Numbered from the stretch's first letter, positions 24,490 through 36,556 are shown. The stretch is DNA of 64,000 bases from Aquilaria yunnanensis (GCA_039654915.1 CM077600.1:45740492-45804491), one strand, 5' to 3'. Numbers and translations are program-made. Notes: a model not told the origin generated them from the sequence alone.

Positions 24490-25399
24490 ACGTCAAGAAA
24501 TCTGTGTCGATGATGCTCGGTTGGAGAATTTGGTCCTGTTGGCAGTTATGGAAAAGATGAATCATTATTATTTACTCTCAACTTTTGAAATTATCTAGTT
24601 TTAGTTTGCGTTACACTTCGCATTTTAATACTAGTAATCTATATGTAATAATGAAAGTACAAGAGAGTACGGAGGTGGCGACAAGTGTCCTCAGGGTGGT
24701 GGTGTAGTGTTGGTTTTCATCCTCAAGGTTGTCAATTTGTGTCATGTGATGTGTAGGCGTTATGTTATATGTTATAGGTAAGTCATAGTTAGATCCAGGA
24801 CACCTATCCTCCGGTTGGTGTTCTAATTCCAGCGTAAATTCTCAACATATTTCATTGCTTCATTTAAGTCTCTCACTTTCATACATGGCAGTTGTCATCC
24901 TAAAACTGTCACTCAACTTTTAGGTTAAGGCCTTACCAGTCCTCAACATTTTTTTTATCACATAGATTCTCAAGCATCCCAAACTTGCATTTTGTTTTTA
25001 TGTTACGAACTTTTGGCTTACCATGCATTGAGAGAGTGTGGAGCATCTGCTTAATGGGCAACTCGGACTAAGATCTTTCATTTTGGTGGTTTCATTGGTC
25101 TCATCTATTTGTCTAGACTAACGTCATTCATAAACGTTATCTTTGATGTATTTAGTATCACTCATCAGTTAAAATAATAAAAATTATGATCTTTAAATTT
25201 ACCTCCCCACATACCAATTTATCCCATATCATTTATTCACATCTACGTATCTAGCTGTTATAGGAGTCAAGTCATTCCTTATTCAATGATACCAAAACCA
25301 TTGTTTGCTAGGTAATGCGGGTAAGTTTAATGTGCACCCTATTTCTTATATCTATATGTATTTATATTCCAATACTATCATTCATAATATAAAATAAAT
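24490..25399. other. Intergenic DNA, no gene recognised
   Basis: Ordinary-looking unique sequence with no supported coding frame. Confidence 0.45.
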
Positions 25400-25760
25400 G
25401 TGCACACATTAAATCTCATGTCTCCTCAAAATTGGAGATATGTACAAGTCAGATATCAGGTATATATAAACTAGATGTATGAAGGAATTGAGAAAATTAT
25501 ACAAATAATGTGTGACATATGTACAGATGAGATTACAGATATGTTACTGATATATTTAATAATATATACAGGTTTAATCTCATAAAAAAAAAACAAATGT
25601 GAACGCATCAAATCTTGCTTCCTGTCAAAACTAGAGATATATATAAATTAGATAACAAATATGTATGAAACTTAAAATATAAAGCCAGTCATGAATATGT
25701 ATAAGACATATAACATATACATATAAATGAAATAAGAGATATGTTACAGATATATAAGTG
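25400..25760. repeat. Diverged tandem duplication of about 200 bp
   Basis: Two units share the order gtgcacacattaaatct / gtgaacgcatcaaatct, then tcaaaattggagatat / tcaaaactagagatat, then gattacagatatgttac / aagagatatgttacag. Units begin near 25401 and 25601. Confidence 0.5.
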
Positions 25761-25922
25761 AATAAACTTTAAATATGGATTATAAACTTTTACATAGTTA
25801 TGCATTTATGTATTTGTTATTTTTCATTTGTGCACATATGTGATATGTGTACCTAACGATAGTAGGATTGATTTGGAAAAAATGAAATTTGAGGGACAAA
25901 TGAAAGGTTTGACCCAAACCCT

Positions 25923-26276
25923 TTGTTTTCCTATTGTTTTTATGGCCGAACTTCCTTTCCGACATTGTCTTTGCCTCTTCCAACTCTTCCTTCACCATCT
26001 GTAACTCACATTTCAACCTCTCAGACATACCCAAGCCTCTCATACTTCTCACCTCTTCCTAAGAATCCCATGTCCTCACCGTCGTCGTCGCTTCATAGAC
26101 GTCATTATCACCTCACAATTGGCTTGGGTCAGTGCCGGCGTACAGTTGAGGAGCTTTATTATGCCATCTTGGAGAAGAGCAAATCCCATGGGTCTCTACT
26201 AAGATTTGTCTCATCATTGAGAGCAGAGATGAAACTCAACCAAAGGAAGAGAAGGGACATGCTTGGAATATTTTAA
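25923..26276 (+). other. Coding-looking island of unknown nature
   Basis: A 354-bp frame opens with a non-ATG codon and ends LRAEMKLNQRKRRDMLGIF. The piece SLLRFVSSLRAEMKLNQRKR is reminiscent of plant coiled-coil proteins of the WEB type. On the opposite strand at 25925-26052 another coiled-coil-like peptide (ELQMVKEELEEAKTM) is visible. Two such frames in opposite orientation suggest rearranged, captured gene pieces rather than a gene. Weak. Confidence 0.22.
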
Positions 26277-26309
26277 TTTTAATGGGTATAAAAAAAGTAA
26301 TTATGAAGG

Positions 26310-26720
26310 TATGTCATATGTGATGTAAGGAGCATATAAGACACTTTCGCGTAATGCGACATTCTTTGGCTAGTATACGCCTCCCCATGTCGAAAAGGAT
26401 GAAGAATAAAGCATATTTCCTTTTAGGCCGTCCAAAACACATGAAGCATTTCTCTTTTTGAAAAGTTTTTAACATCCAATTTACCTTACCACTCTTATTT
26501 AAACTTTCACAACACAAAACTTAATAAATAATCTTTTATTTTTTAATATTTATTAAAACCCTAACTACATAAGATTAAAAAAAAATCATCATTTAAAATC
26601 CCACTATGCATGGTCCAAAAATATGTTTTAAAAAAATGTTAGTTTCAGGGGTAGAAATGAAAAAAATATACATCATAAATTATATACACCTTAATCTCTA
26701 TGCTCAGATAAATGCATCAT
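26310..26720. repeat. Dispersed AT-rich repeat, related to 46165-46480
   Basis: Shared blocks in the same order include aaagtttttaacat / aaagcttttaacat, cactatgcat / cactatacat, ttagtttcag, cataaattata and ccttaatctctatgctcag / ccctaatattcataccca, with atgcatcatc / atgtatcatc at the end. It probably represents a MITE family. I could not fix ends or a target duplication. Confidence 0.5.
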
Positions 26721-26835
26721 CCTTTATAGGATGGAGAGAGTATTGGTGAATCATAGTATTTTAGATAAATGGAAAAAAGAAGAGGGAGCTAATTTCTTCT
26801 CCTTTTAGGAAAGTTCCTAACTTGAATCATAGATC

Positions 26836-27405
26836 TAGGGATGTCAACATACCAAGTTTGGAGAGGGTAGAGTGATTTTTAAACCTTACCCACAATATTA
26901 AAGTTATACCCGAACTCTTCCCATAACCTGCAATAGGTGGAATTTCTTTGTCCAAACCCTCCCCGCATTGGGATGGGTATGGTTGAATATTATACCTGCA
27001 ATACCCGCACGAGCGATCACATAACAAAAATTGAACTTAAAGAAAGCAAAACATACTTGAATAATACAACATAACCCAGAACAAAGTAGCCAATCATACA
27101 GCTATGAATTTTGGGGTTTATTAGGTTAGAATTATATTAAATATTTAGGTTATATAGGATTAGGATTGGGCATGTATATATAATATATATAACATGTTAG
27201 ATACTTATATACTATATATAATATGTGAGTAAGGTATAAGCTAGGTTCAAGGAGAGTAGGCCCCTAAACCCATACCCAACTAGCACAAAAACAAAAAAAT
27301 ACCCGAACTCAATCCAAACCTGTCCCATTGGGGGGGAAAAAAACCTTACCATTCAATAAAGTAGGATTGGATACCTACGGGTAGGAGTGCAAATTGACAT
27401 CTTCC
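26836..27405. mobile_element. Probable hAT-type non-autonomous element
   Basis: The left end TAGGGATGTCAACATACC matches the right-end reverse complement GGAAGATGTCAATTTGC apart from small differences. Candidate 8-bp duplication CATAGATC (26828-26835) and CATAGGCC (27406-27413), 6 of 8. The interior contains tacccgaactc / gggatgggtatgg-type repeats seen in such elements. Confidence 0.5.
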
Positions 27406-28336
27406 CATAGGCCGAAAGCCAAACTTAGAAAGACAATATCATTTTTAGAAGGGTAAAGCGAGCTGGCCTAAGTGGACCCAGCCCAAGTCAAATCTGGCCC
27501 ACAATAAGTCGAATCTATCTAGATGAATCCGTGTCCAAATCAAATATAATGGGCTATTCTTGGGCTGAAGAGATTGGTATGCCGTACGACCTGGTACGAA
27601 TCTGTTAGATTATTTTTTCTTTTCTTTTCATTTTCGTGTTTCTAATAAATGAGAAAAGGTTTAAGAAAAAAATTCATAAAAAGGTTGAGCTAATACAAAC
27701 TACTACTTCCGTGTCATAAATTTTGACACTTTTACTTTTAAAATTTGAGTTTTGACTCGATATTTCTTTTTTGTAAATACCGCATAATGTAAGTTGAAAT
27801 CTTGGTTTTTCACTAGCATTTTCCAAGCATTTTATAAGAATAACCAGTACGAGGAAATTTTAGTCAAATTCGAGAAAGAAACATTAAATAGTAAGTGTCA
27901 AACATTATGAGGTGAAACATTTTGCTTGTCTGAATAAGTAAAACCAGGGACGTATAAAAGCAAAATTCTGGTCAAGGATTAGTCTGGCCCAACGCTGATT
28001 TATCTAGACTTGCTCTTGGTTCTGAATATCCAAACCTAGGAGTCTGGACTGATCAAGCCCGGTTCTCACCGTATACACCTATATGTTATTCCTGCTTCCA
28101 TTGTTCAGCACACTGCTGTACATTGAGGATTATGTAGTTTCTTGTAAGAAACTTGCCTCAATAGTTGGTGTACGGTTTCCAGCACCTGCCCACATCTTTT
28201 TGTTTTCCTCTTAGAAATAAAATTTCAGAGGTACATGCTATGTATGCATATAAGCTTAAATCACTTTTAGTCTCGTCTTTATCAACTCACTTAAAAGAGT
28301 CCCTGAACTTTCATCCAATGCATAACCTCCAACTAT
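27406..28336. other. Intergenic DNA, no gene recognised
   Basis: No feature supported beyond unique AT-rich sequence. Confidence 0.45.
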
Positions 28337-28897
28337 TAGGAGTGAACATTATTTGGATAACACTAAAAAAATTGAAAAGACTGATTATATTTGGATAAAA
28401 TGATTTGGTTTATTTTTTAGTTATATTGGTTCGGATCAAAACCAAATTTCATATTTGATTATCAGATCGATTATTGGATTATACACTTAAAACCGAATTA
28501 ACCGAATAGACCAAATAATAATAAATATTTTCCCACTATTCATAACGACCTTACATATATAAAGTTATTTCCTATTAATTTATATCATTATCCATATTGA
28601 CCCTACCTATATAAAATTATTTGCTACTAATTTTGGTAATTTGTTGCATATTTAATTTTGGGTATAAGAGGTAAAAATTTTAATATGTTTATTATTTTTT
28701 TCATTTACTATGTGTCTAGATCTTAGAAAAAGAAACGAATAAATTGAACTGAATAAACCGAAATATAATTCGGACAGTTCATTTCGGTTTTAACATGTAA
28801 TTTAAACAATTCAGATATACTTTTTAAAAACCAAAAATTAATTGGATTATTATGTTCGAATCGATTCCAAATCGAACCAACCGAATACTCATCCCTA
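28337..28897. mobile_element. hAT-type non-autonomous element
   Basis: Ends TAGGAGTGAACATTATTTGG and, reverse-complemented, TAGGGATGAGTATTCGGTTG. The 8-bp duplication is CCAACTAT (28329-28336) and CCAACCAT (28898-28905), 7 of 8. Subterminal zones consist of degenerate TTCGGTTCGGAT-like repeats, which is why they read as low complexity. Confidence 0.75.
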
Positions 28898-29239
28898 CCA
28901 ACCATAAAATGTGGGACACTTAATCATCTTCACCTTAACTTTGTTAATTAACTAAATATAAGCAAAAACAAAAAACAAAAAAACATTCACACCAATATAT
29001 TCCCTCATTTGTACCTTATACTTTACCATCTATCATGTGTCCCATCTTATCTTCCTTCCGGTACTAGTTTGCATAGTGGGTCACATTTTTAACTCTTTCT
29101 CTTTATGATTTTCAGCACCGTTGATGATTGGAACAACTGGGCTTACAGAGGAAAGGGATTAGCGTAGCGTGATGAAATTGGTGGCAATTCACCATCCAAG
29201 CTATGGTCCCAAAGTATCTCCTAGGCCATCCACCCCGCC

Positions 29240-29890
29240 CCCTAAATGTGTAAACAAACAGAATATTTGGTAAACTGTTCGTGAACCATTAGACAGAAAT
29301 TTATTTATTTAGTTAAACGAATTAATATAAACAAATTTTTCTGTTCGATTAGTTAAACGAACGAACAAGAACAAGTTTCCATTCATTCATTTACATCCAT
29401 GAACTATTCGGCTATTGTTCATTTATATTCATTCATTTGTTTGTTTGTTTATTTATATATTAGCTGCACATTTATTATTATATATATTTTATATATCAAA
29501 TATTTTATTAGTGTGCACCTATTCCACACACATATGATTATGTTCCAATCTCCCCCAAATTAATCTATTGTCTTTGTTTTCTCAAACATAATCAGTCATT
29601 TCCCTCACAACATAAACTTGCTCTAGCATGAAACCAAGCCCTATAGGCCAAACCCACAATCTCTCACTATCTCCTATTGTCCTGTTAGTCATTACTAGAC
29701 TCATTCAAATTCAGATTGATGATAGTCATCAATTTTAATTGTTCATATTCTTTTATTAATAAATAAACAAACACAAACAAAGAAGTTGTGTTTGTTTATT
29801 GTTCGTTTTCGTTAAAAGTTAAATGAACGAATATAAACATGGCTTATTCATGTTCGCTCGGTTCGTTTGAAGCCTTACCCATCCCCTCAT
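29240..29890. repeat. AACGAACA-rich repeat, possibly a hAT remnant
   Basis: Both sides carry GTTCGTGAAC / GTTAAACGAACGAAC-type repeats (29275-29370, 29780-29870) around an AT-rich middle. Possible ends taaatgtgtaa and its inverted relative gggatgggtaa, but no target duplication is visible. Confidence 0.4.
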
Positions 29891-30021
29891 TGACGCCACT
29901 TCTTTACATAAATTTTGTTCTCTACCTCTTTCTCTCATTCCAATTTGAATTAAGCCACTAGACAAAAAAAAAACTTGAATTCAAATCTCCCTCAAGAATC
30001 TTCCACTTCACCAGCAACATC

Positions 30022-30350
30022 ATGGTCGTTGACCTCCATAAAGCCTTTGATCTGAGGTTCCAATGCGATGAATGGAGTTCTGTTGAAAAACGAGATCTCT
30101 GGAACACAAACCGCTTTATACCCGATCCTTTCAGAATCCTTAAGCAAATTCCACTTAAGCTAGAGAGCAATGAGGGCATGGCGTTGTCGCAGATGAAAGT
30201 GGACTGGAAGGAGACGCTGGAGGAGCACATGATCGTATTGTATTTGCCGAGCTGAGGAGTGAGGAGCTGAGGATCAAGGGGGATCGGAGGAGAAAGGGTG
30301 TTAAGAGTGAGCAGAAAAAGGAAAAGCAAGAGGGGAAGAGAAAGTCTTGA
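30022..30350 (+). pseudogene. ER-type small heat-shock protein (HSP20) pseudogene
   Basis: The frame from 30022 contains FIPDPFRILKQIPLKLESNE followed by MALSQMKVDWKETLEEHMIV. This is the junction between the N-terminal arm and the start of the alpha-crystallin domain in endoplasmic-reticulum small heat-shock proteins (family pattern: PDPFR.LEQIP then ALS...VDWKE). A stop follows at 30253. Later pieces of the domain continue in shifted frames: SEELRIKG, then GERVLRVSRKRK, the latter matching the ENRVLRVSGE strand. The signal peptide, the rest of the domain and the C-terminal retention signal are absent. A long frame on the opposite strand across this region is a shadow. Confidence 0.72.
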
Positions 30351-30359
30351 ATTTGGATA

Positions 30360-31038
30360 TTTTGTAGACAAAATTGAATTTAATAATCCTCTGCAAACAC
30401 AAAAACATTGTTCAATTATATATTTTTTATATTCAATTTCACCAAAAAATATTTTTAAAATTTTTAAAACATGAAAGTGAAACAAAAATAAATTTATGAA
30501 GATAGAAAAGTGAAAAAAAAAATAAAATAGAAACATCATAGAAAGAAAAAAAACCCCTCATAGTTCTATTTTGCAATCATAAAGAGAAATGGAAATGAAA
30601 ATTAAATTGATTGAGGGATTGAAGTGATTATTATTTAAATGAAGTATTAATTTTTAGACGACATTGATTCTAAGAAAACAAAATTGATTTTGTCATTGAT
30701 TATATTTCTTGAGAAAAATGTAACATTATTTACTTTTTATGAGTTTAATTCTTATTAAATACTTCAAATTATATATTTTTGTGATTTAGCGGCTAAGAAT
30801 TTAAATTCTTCTGGTTAGCTTGCAAAACCTTTAGAAATATCATAAAATTAACAACAAGTGGACTATGTTAACAAGTTAAATGGGTAAAATATCCTAATGT
30901 GTATAGTAGGGGAATCAGGTCACACCACACCAAAATTGAGAAATGGAAATGCATGAATCAACTAAATTTGACGGACTAAAAGTGGTGGTATTTCCAGGCC
31001 ATTGTTCATTTTCCCTCCTCTAGCAACGTTTTGAAATA
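30360..31038. other. Intergenic AT-rich DNA
   Basis: Nothing recognised. Confidence 0.45.
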
Positions 31039-31690
31039 GGGAAAATTTAAACAACCCCTTACAGTTTTACCTAATATACACTTTGTTTCCCTTAGTCTTG
31101 AAAACCTACATCTTGCCTTCTGTTTTTTTTTTTAATACTATTTGGGAGCAATTTCTGAAACCCGGGTAAAATCCATATATGGTCTCCTAACTTTAAAGTT
31201 TGTTCTAAAGTGATCTATTACCTCACCTTGTTTCATCATAAAATCCCTTATCTCCTAATGTGCATTCTATCATATTTATTTATGTCAATTTTTCTATTAT
31301 ATCAAACGGAAGTTGATGATGTGGCAACTTAGATTTTAATGTGTTAGTCCAAAATGCCACATGATATCCTCTCTCATTACAACAAATAGCTATATTGAAA
31401 GAATAAAAAAAAAACTTGAAGGTAAAATTATCACAAACACATAATTTTAGGTATTTGAAACATAAATTAACCTAAAGTTCATCGTCTTTCCCAAATAGTC
31501 TAGGTTTCACAGTATACCTATTGTTCCAATAAGTTTAGGGGAAGCTTTAAAGCTAGGGGATCGTGAATAGATTTTACTCTTTGAAATCTTAATTTAAATT
31601 ATATAATAGTTATTTTCAATAATTTCAATTAATTCAATATTTTTTTAAATAGATATTTTAAATTATCAATTTTTTTTCCATGTAAACACA
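31039..31690. mobile_element. Truncated long-TIR element interrupted by another insertion
   Basis: The left arm (31039-31160) and the part after the insertion (31580-31690) match in order the left half of the elements at 36557 and 40478: cctaatatacacttt, gagcaatttctgaaa, then tcttaatttaaatta and atagttattttc. The matching right arm is missing, so the element is a truncated copy. Confidence 0.55.
31162..31578. mobile_element. Nested long-TIR MITE
   Basis: Left arm GGGTAAAATCCATATATGG... ctaactttaaagttt pairs with the right-arm reverse complement GAGTAAAATCTATTCACG... ctagctttaaagctt. Flanks TTCTGAAAC and CTTTGAAAT (6 of 9) are compatible with a Mutator-type duplication. Excising it restores the order of the host element at 31039-31690. 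Confidence 0.6.
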
Positions 31691-31753
31691 TTTTTCTCGT
31701 AATGCAATTGTGTTCAGATGAGGTTAAGGCATTCATTTTAACACATTTTTTCT

Positions 31754-32301
31754 GGGCTTAAAACCCTTTTTGTCTCCTAAATTTTACCAACTCGGACCTT
31801 TTGTCCTTTAAACTTTTACTTGGGTTCAATCACCTCTCAAACTTTGGAAATTTGTACCTTTTAACCCTTTGATAACTTAAATAATTGTTTAGATTATATG
31901 AGGAAGAAAAGAAAAATAAAATAAAAGATGAAAGACTAATTATCCATTTTTCTATGAATGAGTTGGGTACTAAAATTAAATAAATCATATTTCGGTATAG
32001 AATGCTAGTTAGATTGTATAAATTACGTAGGGTTTGTGGTTCCTTGAATTACTCGGATTGAGAAGATTGAAACAGATGTTTGAATAATATAAGAGTTCAA
32101 GTCAAATACTTAGCTAGCCCTTCTTTTTTTTGTTGTATCTTCATTTTAGTCCCTTATATAACTTACATAGCAATTCAAGTGAGTCAGAGGGGTAAAATGT
32201 ACCAATTTCCAAAATTTGAGGGGCGAGTTAACACAAGTCAAAGTTCAAAGGGTAAAAGATCTAAGTTGGCAAAGTTCAGGAGGCGAAAGGGTCTTTAGGC
32301 C
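31754..32301. mobile_element. Long-TIR Mutator-like MITE, same family as 9518-10080
   Basis: Inverted repeats of about 115 bp: left GGGCTTAAAACCC..., right reverse complement GGCCTAAAGACCC.... Flanks ATTTTTTCT (31745-31753) and ATTTTGTAT (32302-32310), 7 of 9. The left and right arms contain the same blocks (ttttgtcctttaaactttta / ttttaccctttgaactttga). Confidence 0.7.
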
Positions 32302-32399
32302 ATTTTGTATGACCTTAACGCTTTATGCACGTAGGACCAGAAAGAAAATTTTCATTCTCACCATGAGAGTTTGAATTATTTATAAGCAAAACCAGTCTC

Positions 32400-34034
32400 A
32401 ATGGATTGTCATGTAGGTGCAAATATGCCACACCAATTTTGGGAATAGCGAGCTTGTTCTTGAATCTTACATTTTGAACCGGAAAACCCTATCCAAGAGA
32501 ATTCCGTCAACCATTGCCGATACCATCTCCGCCATTTGCTGCAAGTTTGATCCGTGGAGAGCACTATGCCCAAGAACATTAAAATGAGTCCACCAAAGAT
32601 TGATATAATGAACCTCATAGCAGGGATCTAGACCACCAACAACAAAGCTCATACCTCGTTATCCAATCACGACACAGGCGTACATGGCAACTGCATTCTC
32701 TTGTATGTTGGTGAAGAACTAGGCAGGACAATGGAGGCTTCATAGCGTCGGCGACCTCCAAGAAAATGGCCGACCAATAATGGAGACAAGCAGGGGCATA
32801 GCTAGAAACCAAGCTTATGGGGGCGGGGGGTGGCGTGTTGTTAACATGTATAAAGTTACAATCAATAATAGAAAAAATTAAATAATGGTACGTATAAATT
32901 CATGGAATTTGAAAGTTTACAATAATTAAGTTTAATTAAAAAATGTATAACTCACAATTTAATACGACACTCCTTCAAAACCACATGCTCAAAAATATCA
33001 AAATTAAAATCAAACATCAACCTTTTGATAACAAAGTGAGTAACTTCTTCCTTCTATAACACTATTCAAACTTAAGAAAAAATGTGCACTTTTTAGACAA
33101 AAATGCTATAAATTTTTTATGATTCTAAAAGTTAGATGATCTGTATAATAAAAACATAATTGTTGGTTTAATATTATTATTTTTATATTATTTTTATTCA
33201 ATGTAAAAATAATAAAGAATGTAATGAGTATAAGAAGATTGTCCCTCATTAGATAAGCTAAGAATAAGTATGTTCTATAAATTCAATATTAATAATAAAA
33301 TTTTCCCTATTATTTAAAGTAATTGAAAAGTCGAATAAAATGTTAGAAAGTAAATATTAATATTAATCAGAAACATAAGCTTAATTTATAAAAATGAAAA
33401 CATATTATAGATTTTTAAAAATTATCAATAAATTTATACATATAGAAATTATTCAAAAGTAAAAAATTTATTAGAAATATATTAAATATTTAGAAAAAAA
33501 AAATTAGATTGGAGGTGATATGAGATGAACTTTGTGGTTGATTTGCATGATTTGCAAACCTTATTGGATAATCAAAGCATTTGACTCTACTAGTATAACA
33601 TGTGGAGTTACTATTATGGGCAAAGTGCAAGTCTTCTAAAATAAATGGGGGATGAAGTATACGTTAGGCCAAACCTTGGAGGAGTTTCTGTAAGTTTCTT
33701 TTTTGTTTTTACAAAAAGGTATAATATACACTTGCCCATTATCAACTTTAAAGTGCATAAATAAGTGCCTAAATTTAATATTATTATAACTTTATATCAC
33801 ATTAATCAACCCTAATAAAAAAATTTAAAAATTTTAGGGGGTTGCAGCCCTTCCTTGCCCTTTAAAAGCTATGCCCTTAGAGGCAAGAGAGGTAACTTTT
33901 TTTTTTTGTTTGATTTCCAAAGAGATGTGCACAGAAGTCAATACAGCTTTTTTCTTAGGCTGTAAACAAATCCAACTCATAGGGGCACTCAGCAACTTCT
34001 CTTTAGCCATGGCCCTACTCTTCTCGAATAACAT
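32400..34034 (-). pseudogene. Unrecognised coding-looking region split by a hAT element
   Basis: Less AT-rich minus-strand sequence at 33888-34034 (ATG at 34034; LLSAPMSWICLQPKKKAV) and at 32400-32782 (LHYWSAIFLEVADAMKPP; HGSNLQQMAEMVSAMVDGIL) flanks the hAT element 32791-33879. The long open pieces lie in different frames and no family is recognised. It may be a decayed exon or a former non-coding RNA locus. Confidence 0.28.
32791..33879. mobile_element. hAT element with Tip100-like ends
   Basis: Left end CAGGGGCATAGCTAGAAACC; right end reverse-complemented TAAGGGCATAGCTTTTAAAG, so 12 of the first 13 bases after the second position agree. Duplication GAGACAAG (32783-32790) and GAGGCAAG (33880-33887), 7 of 8. 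It is 1089 bp, AT-rich inside, without a transposase. Confidence 0.82.
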
Positions 34035-34378
34035 GTAACTTGTGAAAAGAATATTAAAGATTTTGAAATTATTAGAACATTGGAAGGTGATGTATAAATT
34101 TTTAAAAATAGAGTGGATAAACTGTAGATTAAGCTAAACGAGTTTCTGTAATTCTTTCACTTTAAAATATGTACTTCCCAAACTCCAACGTTATGATTAT
34201 TAATAGTTTTATCATAGTGGTCATCCCATCACGAAGCTTTTTTTGTTTTTTTTTCAAGACACACATGAGATTCAAATGAAGATGAGAAAATTATCAAAAC
34301 CTTCTGATGTTTAGTCAGACTTACAATTTTATCCCCATTATTTGGAAAACTCACACTTACCCCTTCTAACGTTAACAA

Positions 34379-35606
34379 GTAAATTGCACTTATGGCCCCT
34401 AACATTTTATTATTGTCCTATTTTAGACCATAACCTCAAAATCTCACATGAGATGTCTTCAACCTCAATTTTTTATTCCATTTTAGATCTTTGGCAGACG
34501 AAAAATGTTAAAATTGATGGAACTAGCCACGTGACAAGCTAGCATGGGCAATTTGCGACTGTAGCACTGACGTGGACAAGGAAGAAAAAAAAAGAATAAA
34601 AAATAAATAACAGCCTAGGTCCCTGATTTTTCATTTCCTTCCCTCAAAACCCGAAATTTTCTTCAACTGCCACTGTTTTCCTTCAAAACCTCGGACCATC
34701 GTTCCCCCTAGCCGATCGTCCTTGTTTCGCCTCCCCACCATCCCCCATCAAATCCCCTGAGTCACCGTCACCACCATCTCCCTCCGTAGCCGAACCCTAA
34801 ACTTGCCTGAACACTCTCCTAGTTTCTTCCATTGGCTAGTACGCATCAAGAAGCAGCGATCTGGCCCACTGGATCTTGATTCGGTAGCTCTTCCGGAGCT
34901 TTTCAATCTTGTGGCAACACTGGACGATGGTCTTGGTAGGGGAGGCGGTGGCGCAGCACCATGAAACAGCTTCCGCCACCTCTTGCCAGTGCGTGGCCTT
35001 GAGAGAGCATACCACTTGTTGCAATACGCATCAATCAGGGCAATAGTCTCATTAGGAGACCATCAAGGGGGTGACAACTGACACGAATTCGGTGTGATAA
35101 CCGTGCAGTGGGAATATTGGGCGAGGAAATGAGTGGCGGCGCCAGGAAAGCGAGAATGGCTTTGAGAGGTGACGACGGCGATAGGTCTATGGAAGGATCT
35201 TAGGGAGGCAGAGGAGAGGGTGACGATTCATTGGACATGGTTGGAAAAAAGAATGGAAGGTGGAGGAATTGGCCGAGGCCAGAGGCGGCAGGGAGGGCTA
35301 GAGGCAATGGGTGAGGGAGGAGGAAGGAAAGATGTGAGCTAACCCCATATGTACCCTAAATTTCTTCATTTTTTATAACATAGGCCCTAAATGTCTAATG
35401 TGGCCGATTACAAACATCTATAGCTAATGATTCATTGTGCCACGTGGCCAACTGTCACAACCTGGCGTGCCATGTGACCATTTTCATCTTTTAAAGGTCT
35501 AAAATGAAACAAAAAATTAAAGTTAAGGACGTCCCATGTGAAGTTTTGAGGTTAGGGTCCAAAATAGAAAAATAATAAAATATTAGGGACCACATGTGCA
35601 ATTTAC
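34379..35606. mobile_element. Pack-MULE-like element carrying a trihelix gene fragment
   Basis: Inverted repeats of about 115 bp at roughly 80% identity: left gtaaattgcacttatggccc, right reverse complement gtaaattgcacatgtggtcc. Shared inner blocks include ctaacctcaaaa and tcattttagacct / tccattttagatct. The interior (34640-35330) is GC-rich and contains the trihelix fragment. It sits inside the left arm of the element 34286-36526. A target duplication is not evident. Confidence 0.7.
34836..35062 (-). pseudogene. Captured trihelix (ASIL-like) transcription-factor fragment
   Basis: From 35062 the minus strand encodes WSPNETIALIDAYCNKWYAL. After a one-base shift it continues LKATHWQEVAEAVS and then SPTKTIVQCCHKIEKLRKSY with RIKIQWARS. 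This is the trihelix DNA-binding domain pattern of ASIL/GT-type proteins: W..... LIDAY..KW ..L...HW.EVA ..........K....C..KIE.LKKRYR. The frameshift and the position between Mutator-type inverted repeats show a captured, dead exon. Only the DNA-binding domain is recognisable. Confidence 0.72.
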
Positions 35607-36556
35607 CACCATTATCACTGAAAAGAGAAACTGCTTATTTTGCCCCGCTAACCCTCTTCTATAAAAACTTTGCCCCCCAACTTCTATATTTGAACAAAAA
35701 TAAAAATGAAATTAGAACAAAAAATCAAACAGAAGACAAAATCGGAGATCCCACGAATTCTCCTCAGTCTCATCTTCTCTCTCCCTTCCATTCAGTGCTC
35801 CTCCTGCCATCCTTCTCCAGTTTCTTCTCTCTGTTTCTTGGTCCTTCCTCCTCGCCTCCGTTTGTCAGTCCCTCCTCCTCCCCGGCGCCCTCCTCCGGTC
35901 CCTCCTCCCTCCTCCGTTTGTTGGTCCCTTCTCCCTTATGGTCAAATCTTCTCCAATACCTTCGTTTTCGGCTAGTGCGGCGCTAGAAACAACTTGAGGA
36001 AAAACGGGGTTGGCGGCGAAAGGGAAACAACTGAAGGTTAACCGGAAGGAAGAAGAGTGAAATAGCGAGATTCTCTCGGGGAAGAAAAGTGAAAACGGCT
36101 GTTGTCTTTGTTCATTTGGATTTTTTTTCTCTGTTTTTTTCTAGCTTTGTTCTATGCTTTCCGGGCTTATAATTTGTCTCGGTTTTAGGTATTCTAATGG
36201 ATCTGCGTCGCGAAGGACGGTGCCGGTGGTGGGTTTCATGGCAAAGACGATAACGAGGGGACAACAAGCATAAGAAGGACAGGGAAGGAGAAGAGCAACA
36301 AGCGAAAGACGAGGTGAATGGGGAGGGGATGGGCTATTAGATTAATAACTCAGAGGCAAAGTTTCTAAGGACTAAGGCTAGGAGGGTAAAGTAAGCATTT
36401 TCTCTTTTATTTGGTAATGGTCAATGATGGTGTTAAATTTACAGATGTGTAAATGTAAGTACTTTGAAACAGTGAGAACATAACTGTAAGTTTGACCAAA
36501 CCTCAAGGAGGAAGGGGATAATTTTCCCAATTAAGATTTATCAAAATAATTAAATT

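Larger units (their letters stand above)
34286..36526. mobile_element. Long-TIR Mutator-like element with GC-rich cargo, interrupted in its left arm
   Basis: The left arm (34286-34378, resuming at 35607-35690) matches the reverse complement of 36340-36526: gaaaattatc, gtttagtcagacttaca / gtttggtcaaacttaca, ccattatcac / ccatcattgacc, aaaagagaaactgctta / aaaagagaaaatgctta. The arm is about 170 bp and is split by the element at 34379-35606. Between the arms lies a CT-rich to GC-rich block (35740-36350) like a captured 5' leader. No target duplication is clear. Confidence 0.6.

Noticed and set aside
29958..30539. 193-codon minus-strand frame
   Set aside because: It is the antisense shadow of the HSP20 pseudogene extended through AT-rich DNA.
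35594..35986. 130-codon frame rich in Ser and Pro
   Set aside because: It lies in a CT-rich block between transposon arms, starts with a non-ATG codon, and is low complexity.
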